Shown here piece after piece: positions 1 through 8,349 of a stretch of 64,000 bases of DNA. Under the pieces are notes generated by a model. That model was given only the letters and a program-made list of their open reading frames with translations. It was not told the origin of the DNA and made no database searches. This stretch comes from Taenia hydatigena (lineage: Eukaryota; Platyhelminthes; Cestoda; Cyclophyllidea; Taeniidae), in contig JADWOT020000001.1 in NCBI GenBank assembly GCA_036345935.2, positions 23,369,187 to 23,433,186 on the forward strand, read 5' to 3'. Numbering within the stretch: the stretch's first letter is position 1; every line of letters begins with the position of its first letter. A program made the position numbers and the translations under genes.

Positions 1-3000
1 GACACATGTTTGGTGTATAAACGCATATTGCGTATAAACTCAATTTTTCTGTTGCAGCCAGTAGTTCCGCCTTCGTCTGAACTAGTAGATTCACATCGGG
101 CGACTTCCGGAAATTAGTGTTTATTCCAATTCTTGAAGGACGGTTCTGGAACAAATAATAAAACCGTTTTGGTAAAAAAGGGATGATGATTAAATATTGC
201 ACTGCGTTAATATTCCATTAAGAGGTGACTAACGTTCCTCTTCATCTCAATCACTTACTCCCTTCCCTTTGCGATTGCTTGAGCCACCGCTGGGCTACTA
301 ACCACTCTCGACGTGTTCACCATGTTGAAGTAGTCAAGGGCAGACAATAGTCCTGCTCCACAACGACTCGTTTTGGTGTTGCGTGTCTTCGATAGTGGGA
401 AAAGCGGATTCTTCGGTAAAGTTGTGATAACAAAGTCGGCCAAATCACCACCAGCACCACGAAGAAGTGAGTCCCAATGGTGCGCCACGTAGTCGTTCAA
501 TGCAAAATTTGTCTTGCATGCATTCCTCGCCTCTGTTGTAAAATTCATTGTCACACTATAATGTCACTGCAGTTATCCACCTCCCTCGGTATCGCTGCGG
601 AAGTAACCTCTGGTGAGCCTTGTCTATAAGTGTGCTGCAACTCGTCAGGCTGGGAAGATTTCTAAACCCAGTCATTTAGTGGAATCCAAATCCAACTTTC
701 GTGAACAGACCTTACAGAAAAGCTGGGTTATAAATTTAACGCAGAAAGTTAATATTATTGTCAAGTTGTCTTAAGATGAAAGTAAAGTTGAAGGTGGTCG
801 GTAGCTGAACCACAACCACAATCACAATCTTCTCAATTTTCCGGAATCACTAGGATATTTCCACTTTTAGCAGAAACAAAGACGGACGTACCCCGCCACA
901 AAGGTCATTGCAAAGGGCGGAACGGTAATGACAACACCGAAGGCAAAAAGCGCTTGGAGAATTAACGCTGCAAAACCGTAAATGGAGCACTTGCAACACA
1001 CTCTTCTCACCTCTGTCCTCTAAATGGAATGTAATGTTTTACGTCGCGCAGAATTTTATATTTCAAAGCCTTTTTCGGTTTAAACTTTTGAAAAACACAA
1101 AAGAGATACATAACAGAAATCTAAGACATTTGGATGCGAGGGATAGCGAACCCTTGCTTGAAAGTAACTCCGAGTTACTTAATAAATCATGCAAATATAG
1201 ATGATTGTTGCGATGAGTGTGATAAAGGTTGGACATCCAGCATCCCAGTGCAGTGTAATTTTAATAGGTCCACCTACATCCTTCATATGCCTTTCAAATG
1301 AATTGGGCGCGAAATGCAGTCGACGGGTGATGTTATCGGCGTGTCCATCAACATTCGTCCAGAAGTCATCGAGAGCACTGACGACCTTATCAAAGTTGAT
1401 TCCCCTTTCCATTTGGGAAATAATATCACTGGTCCAACTGTGGATAGCGTTAATGAGTGTAGAGTAGTAGGATAGGGTTATTCAAAGTCCTCATGACTTG
1501 CTTTATGATCGTTATATTAAGTGACTCAAGAGCAACAGGACTAATTGGCTTTGTGCTTGCGTTCTATCAAATTAAAATAAAACATCTGTCTTTACAGGGA
1601 CCCTTTAATTTACCTTTTTGTAGAAGCTTTGCAAATCGAATGTGGTTAGTGCCAACTAGTCAGTTTTAAGGTGGATGTCAGTGTGTCATTGCACTTCTCC
1701 TGTAATAATGCCTGCGAACCGGATGGTTTTACATTAGCTTTGATGCATCACGTGCTGGTGGAAGTAGTACATTTCTACGAAATAGAGTGCTTCACCCATT
1801 AGAATTGTGTAAGTAGTCTTTTTATGGGTGGCAGCACACAATGATTCTACTCTTTCTTCAATCCGGCTACTATTTGAATCAAACGTGCACACATGAAGCT
1901 CTGAATTGATGTGAAGCTCTGCAATTTGGCATCCATCTGTGCTATGATAAACTGACCGTCGTCAACATACGGCTGTCTGTACGAGCAGCATGGTGCATAT
2001 CGCGGCTTGGATGGAGCCTCGTGTTTGATTGCCGTCTTGTGATCTCATGGTGGGAAGAGAATCGAGGGTCATTTCGGGACTTTCATGCTAAAATCATAGT
2101 TGCTAAAATGACTTAAAAACTCATACTTTTTTCTTTGTAAGGATCTATCATGAGGTAAGTAGAAAGTCTGAGCATTGCGGAATTGCTGTTCACTGAAATA
2201 GAGGCGCAAAAACTGCAAAAAATGCTGATCGAAGCAATTGCCAAATTCACGTTGGACGTGATTTTACCGTTTGTCGGTCATCCAGAATTCAATCTTTTCT
2301 GACACTGACAGAATGCGTGTTTCACAAAGTAATCTCAAAACTCTGCATCAAATAAAGTTGGGGAAAATGTAAATGGATAAAATCGATTTAGAAAAGTTTC
2401 CGCAGTGTTTTTGTCAAGTTTTTTTCCAACAGCTTGCATGCCAGGGGTCTGGGGCCGAAAATAGCACTTCGGTTTAGGTCCATCGTTGGCGGTAGTTCAA
2501 TCCCTTACCCTTACTTTTTTGGAGCTTTACTGAAGAACACAAATACTTTCAAAATGAATACTTCATTAATCGAATAAATCACTCGAGGCAATGGAATAAT
2601 TGAGTATGCTTGGAAATGTAACAGAGGCATACTTCACGAATTCAAATGAGGATTTCGCACGAGCCATAAACTCAGTATCCAATGTTTAGTCACAAAAAAA
2701 GAAAACCCAACAATCTTTCGAATGGCTGGATTCAAATTAGTCGAATATTTTAGTTCCTATAAGCGAACTGATAACGACATTCTGTGTATCTCGTAATGTA
2801 TGTTCACACCATTGTCCGCTTACCAGGTTGTTGATACAGGTGGAAAAATGCTTTCGAATTGTCTTAGCGTGTTCCTGATTAAGAGTGAATGTCGATGCTA
2901 AAAACAAACTGGTTGTCAGCCATTTGTCAAAGAATCGCGTCACATTTAGTATTATCTTTACTGCACGATGAGGTTTGATAATGGAGGCTCTTGGGAAGCC

Positions 3001-3822
3001 GATGCAAAGGATGAGCTGCTTATTAGTTAAGATAAAGCGCAGCACTGCCATTTGCAGGGCATTCATCGAACCACGCGTGTCCAGGGTAAGCAGGAGGCAG
3101 TCTCAAATGCTCTTGTTACGAGGAGCCACATATCACTTATAAATTTAGTTGATTTTGCGAGAATGGAGTGAACTCCATATTACTTACAAAGACAACACCA
3201 CAGAATCTCATTCTATGTGAAAGAAAACTATTGTGTCAATAGCAATCTAATAGCTAGTTCCGTTGTGTCTGAAATTGCAACGAAGTAGTTTTTTAGTGTT
3301 AACATGCATTTTTGTGTCTTTGGTGCTTGAGGAGACTCAACCACCTCGTGACACACTCGTGATTGTGGTTCTGTTGTGTTTGCACAGAATGATGAACCAA
3401 TGCATGTGATGTCGTAAAGGAGGTCATCTATCTATCCAATGCATCAGTTACTCATATCTCTCTCCTTGTAGCAACAACAGCAGCAGTAGTTGACAATCTG
3501 TACTGGGGTGATGAGCACGGCGGAGAGCAGAAAGTTGAATAGGATGATCCAAATGATATCAGGACCATGATTAGTGTTGGCGTAGGCAATGTCAACCCCT
3601 GCCTGACCCCACCTAATGGCTCGGGTATTACATGGAGAATGGGCAGAAGCAGAGGCTGTAATAAGAGCATTTTCTTGAAGAACTCGACAACAGATGCATA
3701 AACATCAGTGATTAAAGCAAACTCGTGCGAAAGAGTGCATTAGAAAGACCTCCATTCTGTGTTCGGATAACCCATTTCATTATAGCTGCCATGGAGGCAG
3801 ACAATGAGAACGTAAGTCCCAT
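1..3822 (-). pseudogene. Prominin-like pseudogene A (third tandem copy, continues off the left edge)
   Basis: This is a decayed copy of the nine-exon prominin-like gene. Recognisable pieces are exon 1 (3456-3822), the first 22 or so codons of exon 2 (about 3000-3080), exon 4 (about 1160-1553), exon 5 (about 890-1020), exon 6 (about 250-535) and exon 7 (about 60-150). Exon 3 was not found, and exons 8-9 would lie left of the window. The damage is extensive. Exon 1 has two frameshifts, and its donor is changed from GTGAGT to ATGAGT (changed base at 3455). Exon 2 is overwritten by unrelated sequence. Exon 4 carries frame-breaking deletions and a TAA where C has a Gln codon after TM3. Exon 5 has lost about 2 nt, and exon 7 has an in-frame TAA. 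Exon 6 keeps an open frame of about 95 codons, including YVAHHWDSLLRGAGGDLAD as in C. Exons 1-2 and intron 1 match B, while exons 4-7 match C, so the copy looks chimeric. Confidence 0.8.
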
Positions 3823-4867
3823 GACTTGAAAAATATCAGGTAAGTTAGACTGTTTTTTCAATATGATAAATCATAGCACAAAAATCATTTTTTCTTTCTT
3901 TTTTGCACATCCAATTGTGCATAACCAACCGCCTGCTGTCGACGACCTGGCATCTGATGCGTGGAATGCCATTGAGAAGGCGAAACAATCCATCCCCATT
4001 GTCCTTACGCTATGTTAGAGGTAAAACCTTTGACTATTTTCCTTAAATTTTGTGCGTTATCCCAACGATAGTGCCAACTGGAGGCATTATGATCTAAGCT
4101 AACCCACTTACTCTAGTTCGACTGTGATAATGAGGAGTCACAATTTAATCTCGTTCTCCTCAACCTAAGTAGTACCGCCACATGTTAGCAATTAAAAGAG
4201 GTCTCCTATTCCTTTACAACTCCATGACATAAAGGAGCAGACAGGGCTGAAGCTGTAGTCATGTGTAATTAAAATGGTGGAATTTAGCTGGTGGTAAGAT
4301 TAAATGAGACAATGTGCACACGTATCCATCGGCACGCCTCGTTGTCTCCGCATCTATGTACTCGATGTGCTCTCAATAAACATTCCTCTTCCGTGTCTTT
4401 AGTAAACCACCGACATTTCGCTTACTGTTTGTGCGCAGACAAGGCTCTATTGCGGGGTCATGCGTGTCGCTGCAGGAAAAAGCCGCAGTTGACAATGGTG
4501 CTGTCTGTCACCTCCACAGGAATCAAGGCTGCGCTCACCGATAAGAGAACGGCCACATCAACTAAGGTGTCTACCAGTTGACAAAAACGAGACCTCTGCG
4601 ACTCCAACTCGTTCAGCATTGGACAGATGGGTTGGAGGCGATAAGTGATGCACCGGCATAAAACAACTGCCCACAGGTTTGATGAAAATTGTATATGGCA
4701 TGTCCAAAACTCTACAGCAATGGCTTCTGTCTGATCTTTTCCATGTTTTAATTGATGACTAATCGTAAAATGCAATGGAAGTAGGTCTTTGACTCAGCAC
4801 TTGTAGATTTCCCAACATCCAGGAGAGCCCTACATCAACGCTGCTGCTAGCTACTTCTAGTTCGTAG
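3823..4867. other. No supported gene; possible plus-strand exon scraps
   Basis: This stretch is upstream of pseudogene A. No TATA/CCAAT pair like those of genes B and C is visible on the minus strand. Two short plus-strand frames look peptide-like: one near 3927-4013 (containing VDDLASDAWNAIEKAKQS), and one near 4115-4190 after a CTCTAG acceptor (containing DNEESQFNLVLLNLSST). Their splice phases do not connect. Confidence 0.3.
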
Positions 4868-5242
4868 CTCATCAATTATCAGGGATTCGCTAAACTGAAG
4901 TTACAGAAGCGTAATCGTCGAGCTCATTCCTACGTCAGTGACGATGACAACAGCCCAGAAGTCTTCTCTGTCGATGTTTCGACTAAGAGCTCAATGCGAT
5001 CCAGACAACGGTGGCTTGGAAACTGTCGTCTATTAAAAAAAATGCAGCGTCCTTCGTGGAAGTCAAGAGTGCCTCTCTCCACCCAGAAATCCAGCCCACA
5101 CCACCATCAATCTCTCGATCCTATTTTCGGCAACATCACGGAGATCCGCTGCATTTCACACTCTGGTTCTATGTTCCGCGACGCCTCCTCGTGCAGCAGC
5201 TGTGGTGATGTCAACCAATCTGAATTTGCCGACTCGGAATGA
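4868..5242 (+). CDS. Exon-like plus-strand reading frame, unidentified (possible terminal exon)
   Basis: The frame is open from just after a TAG at 4865-4867 to a TGA ending at 5242. A good acceptor (ATTATCAG before GGATTC at 4883) sits at its start. It has no ATG until 4994, so it would be an internal-to-terminal exon and not a complete gene. The peptide looks protein-like: a basic stretch (KLQKRNRRAH), then an acidic Ser/Asp stretch (SYVSDDDNSPEVF), then a Ser/Cys-rich end with SCSSCGDVNQSEFADSE. The codons favour C in the third position. A basic-then-acidic order is what a cytoplasmic tail after a last membrane segment often shows, and the neighbouring prominin-like genes also end in acidic tails, but I found no plus-strand membrane exon upstream. 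Fragments that also look coding on this strand are at about 3927-4013 and 4115-4190, but their phases do not join. It may be a remnant of a broken gene or chance. Confidence 0.3.
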   Translation, partial: LINYQGFAKLKLQKRNRRAHSYVSDDDNSPEVFSVDVSTKSSMRSRQRWLGNCRLLKKMQRPSWKSRVPLSTQKSSPHHHQSLDPIFGNITEIRCISHSGSMFRDASSCSSCGDVNQSEFADSE

Positions 5243-5559
5243 CCAAACGCTACAATTTCTTAAACATCATTATACTTAAAAGTTACAGGATCCTGACTAA
5301 AAAGAAAATTCCTTTGCCACTGGAAAAAGTTATCCAAGAACAGTCTTCTCTGTCCAATCTGTGTTATAGCTGGCAGGAGTTAAAAAATCGCAACGATTAG
5401 GATTATATGGCCTTCGTAAGGAAAGTTGGTCGTCATTACGAAGGCCTGACTGAAGGAATGTGGCGGTAACCAGTTCAAACTTCTTACCACCCACGAATCA
5501 TCAGCTTAGACGTCCGCACTGATCCCCTGCCTGCGATCATGAACAAGCCCCGCATGAGG

Positions 5560-5775
5560 TTACACACAACAATAACCAAGTTCCAACACTTGCTCAATCT
5601 CAGTCTGCGGATAATTATTCTTGCTCTTCTCATTTCGACTCCATTTATTAAAATACACTTGGCGTCTGAATACCTCGTAAGAGATCTGAGGTCTTGTCAT
5701 TTACTGCCCAAATCATTGCATGTGTCGCAAGGGCCAGCTGTTAGCCATAGCATTTGGGCAATGTTGATACTGCTA
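5560..5775 (+). repeat. Direct repeat, partner near 7.30-7.40 kb (and weakly 7.84-7.92 kb)
   Basis: Positions about 5673-5770 match 7298-7400 in the same orientation. Shared words include GCATGTGTC followed by a GGCCAGCT core, and TGAGRYCTTGTCAYTTACTG. A weaker same-strand similarity links 5560-5650 with 7840-7920 (AACCAAGTTC / AACCAAATTC, then CGACTCC). Both lie in the rearranged zone between copies A and B. No function is implied. Confidence 0.55.
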
Positions 5776-5949
5776 ATGAAGGTCTTTTGGAAAAGTGAGG
5801 CAGTGCGATTGCATGAAACGCACAACTCTCCCACTTGTAGGCTCAGTCACATTACAATAAGAAAACTTTACATCATTTGTGCCTTAACAATCAAAATGCG
5901 TGGACAGGAAGCAAATGCGCTTAAAGTCCGCCTCTTTCAGATAACGCTA

Positions 5950-7005
5950 TCATGTGCTACCTAGTCGCCATGTGACGCTTCCGTGGATGTGTCTTCATGT
6001 AGGAAACGGCAACGATAATAGGAGTAATAAAAGTTGCCAGGAGTTTTTACAGCTGCCACAAGTACCAATGCGCTTTGGATCCCTTCTACTGCCGTCTGCA
6101 GGACGTTTGCTACTCCACGAGGCAGCTAAAGGCATAAGTAACCAACGAACCTCAAGGATCCTGGTGACAGGATTACAAAAGCAGTGTGTCTTGATTTCTT
6201 TACTCTTACAACAGTGAACGCAGCCATCCAAGCTGAAGAAACGCAAACTTCTGAGTGTCAAAGTCAGTGTTCAATGGTTACTCGTTTGCATTTCGCGGAA
6301 TGGTCGAAAGATAGCGTCCATAATATACCTTTCCATTGCAACTGTTAGGACATAAACACTGAGGCGCACATATGGTGCGGAACTACTTCATTATGAAGTG
6401 GTGAGTACTCGTACTTATCATTTTCAACCTTTAGTAGTGCCATCAAGTGTCTCCTCTTACTGCTAAACAAACTGGTATGTTGTAGTCACAATTCAACGCC
6501 AATCCACGCACCCTCTTCCTTTGTCCTCCGATCAACAACATCTAAAATGTCATGCAGGTGACTTGATCTCGTGCAATTAGACCTTTTATTATACTCTCTA
6601 CCATATTTGTTACTTCAACTCTAAAAGTAGACATCCTAATGAAAGCTTGTACAAGAAAAGTAAATGCGAACAGATGTAGTAAGAAGGAATACACGGTTCC
6701 AGCTTGTGGAAGGTACTTGGAACTGTTATTGAATCTGCTACACAACTAAACAGCTTATTCCGCAGCACCTACTTTTAGGGATTTTAATTCGTCAAGTTGA
6801 TTCTAGACACAATCTTTAAAATAGTGACGACTAGGAAGTCCCATGGCGCTAACTAAGACCTACGACTCATTAAGAAATTGCTTCGTGCAGTGATCCTCAC
6901 GATAACTAGTGATACTTCGACGCATGAAACACAAGGTGATACTATTATAGAAGTGGTTTGTTATTTCATGATAACTACTATGAATAAAAAGTAGAAGACA
7001 TATAT
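5950..7005 (+). repeat. Copy of the 3' flank of prominin-like gene B (direct repeat of about 11.44-12.36 kb)
   Basis: The two blocks are colinear, roughly 65-80% alike by eye. Examples are 6320-6420 against 11650-11750 (GTCCATAATRTA, CAACTGT, ACACTGAG, CTACTTCATT), 6440-6560 against 11780-11900 (GTGCCATCAAGTG / TTGCAATTAAGTG, then TGCTAAACAAAC / TGCAAAACAAAC) and 6640-6760 against 12000-12130. The block continues into the orphan last-exon fragment at 7106-7294, just as the 11.4-12.4 kb block continues into gene B exon 9. It is therefore a duplicate of the downstream end of the gene. No intact reading frame is conserved between the copies. Confidence 0.65.
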
Positions 7006-7105
7006 TTAAATGTTGCAGTTTAGAAGTAAGCAAGCTCTAGTCGGTCTTAAGGATCCTGATTTAACAACGATTATAACGTTTGTTAAAGAAGTAACACTAT
7101 GAACT

Positions 7106-7294
7106 TCAGCAAACACAGTTTTCTTTTGAGTGCCATTTTTCTCCACCACTTTGGCAGTAATGCCACTCCAAGGGGATATCTCTTTCGTACATGGCAATGG
7201 ATTTGATGTCGTCATCGTCATTGTCAAAATCACTAAGTATGTGAACCCTTAAGGTTTGGCAAAAGGCGAGGTTGAAGATGCCACGTCGTAACAT
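7106..7294 (-). pseudogene. Orphan last-exon fragment of a prominin-like gene
   Basis: Minus-strand translation gives GIFNLAFCQTLRVHILSDF followed by an Asp-rich run. This aligns with the end of gene B exon 9 (GLFNLAFFQALQVRMLSDIG, then NDDD). It is the end of TM5 plus the acidic cytoplasmic tail. Where gene B has its TAG stop, this copy reads TGG and runs on through sequence that is 3' untranslated in B. Everything upstream of the TM5 end (rest of exon 9, exons 1-8) is missing or unrecognisable, since an unrelated repeat (7298-7400) abuts it. It cannot encode a prominin. Confidence 0.7.
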
Positions 7295-7818
7295 CTACTT
7301 AGGGACCTGAGACCTTGTCACTTACTGTCCCAAAACATTGCATGTGTCAAAGGGGCCAGCTACTGGTCACACCACATGGGCACTGTCTATCTTAGCCATC
7401 CGCAGCTAACAGGAACGTAGCCATCAAATCGCGACCACCGAATATCTGGTGCCATATCGTCCAATCATTAACTGCCTCTGAGAAGTCAGTTGGTTACGAT
7501 TCCTGCCTTCAACGCTCTCAGCATTCCCATTCTGCATGTCAACTAAATGACTACTCTAGGACACACTTATGGCATTACATTTTAACCTTTCATGCTAACT
7601 TCGCCCTCCGTGCATTTTACTATGACAAGCTTCCCTTTGGGGAGAAGAGAGGATAAAGCGTTTACGGAAATACCTTATTCATGGCTGAGACGCGGTGGTT
7701 GACGTAGAAGTACGTGTCAAATCCAGTTCATTATCTTGGATTACCACCAGCATGTTATGCTCAGGGTGGTTTCACAAGGTGTCAGTAGTCATTTTCGAAA
7801 TTCGTGTACAGGTTGTCT

Positions 7819-7917
7819 TCAAGCAATCACAACCGAGTCGTTATCATCGTAACCAAATTCATTAAAAACATCAGCATCGCTATCATCACTAGTGCCATCC
7901 TTCTCCTCCTCGACTCC
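7819..7917 (-). other. Short acidic minus-strand frame, possible relic of a cytoplasmic tail
   Basis: The frame encodes about 32 residues ending in a TGA at 7819-7821. It includes EEEKDGTSDDSDADVF and GYDDNDS. The character resembles the acidic tails of gene B and of the orphan fragment at 7.1-7.3 kb. There is no membrane segment in frame upstream, a TGA sits just before it, and the acceptor is weak. Probably a relic or chance. Confidence 0.2.
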
Positions 7918-7979
7918 TCTTCATTTGCAAGAAGAGAAGCTAAGTGGTATTACCCGAGAATAAAAGTGAAAGGATGCGT

Positions 7980-8300
7980 GACTGCCACCACCGTGGATGC
8001 GCCTCAGTTGTGTATGTTAACAGATGTGATAGATGTGTGCTTCATGAAAGCCATATTTTGTGCTTTCGGTCAAATGCACACAAATAACCATCGAACAATG
8101 GCTTTAACACACAGAAGCTTGCCAATCTTCAGCTTCGATGACTGTGTGCACTGCTGTGAGAGTGAGGAACTCAGGTGCAAACGTCGTCGTTCCCATGACT
8201 TGAGTATGAAGGCACGCTGCTTGTGTAATGCTGTCACCAAGCCCATGGAAGCGTGTTGTCTACTTTCGCCTTTACTTGTTTCGTGTGCTAGCACGGGTGA
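7980..8300 (-). repeat. Inverted copy of 6.08-6.38 kb
   Basis: The reverse complement of about 6080-6380 matches the plus strand here. Shared words are GCGCCTCAGT, CTAACAG / TTAACAG, CTTCAGCTTGGATG / CTTCAGCTTCGATG, TGTAATCCTGTCACCA / TGTAATGCTGTCACCA and TGCCTTTAGCTGC / CGCCTTTACTTGT. The two arms are about 1.6 kb apart with the orphan exon fragment between them. The direct copy at 11.5-11.7 kb has the 6.1 kb orientation, so the segment here is the inverted one. Confidence 0.65.
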
Positions 8301-8349
8301 GCGTCCACATGTAATGGGTGGATACGTTCGCTTAAGGGCTCTGCACTAG

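Noticed and set aside
4458..4775. 105-codon minus-strand frame with a hydrophobic patch, considered as a prominin membrane exon
   Set aside because: It does not align with any exon of genes B or C, and it lies upstream of exon 1 of copy A where no exon is expected.
5539..5964. 141-codon plus-strand frame with a hydrophobic stretch
   Set aside because: It lies in repeat sequence. The matching region near 7.3-7.4 kb is not open in that frame, and no splice or promoter context was found.
7804..8349. 181-codon plus-strand frame, the longest in the window
   Set aside because: It spans two unrelated repeat segments (7.84-7.92 and the inverted 7.98-8.29 kb block). The homologous segments at 6.1 and 11.5 kb do not keep the frame, and it has no domain. 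Chance opening.
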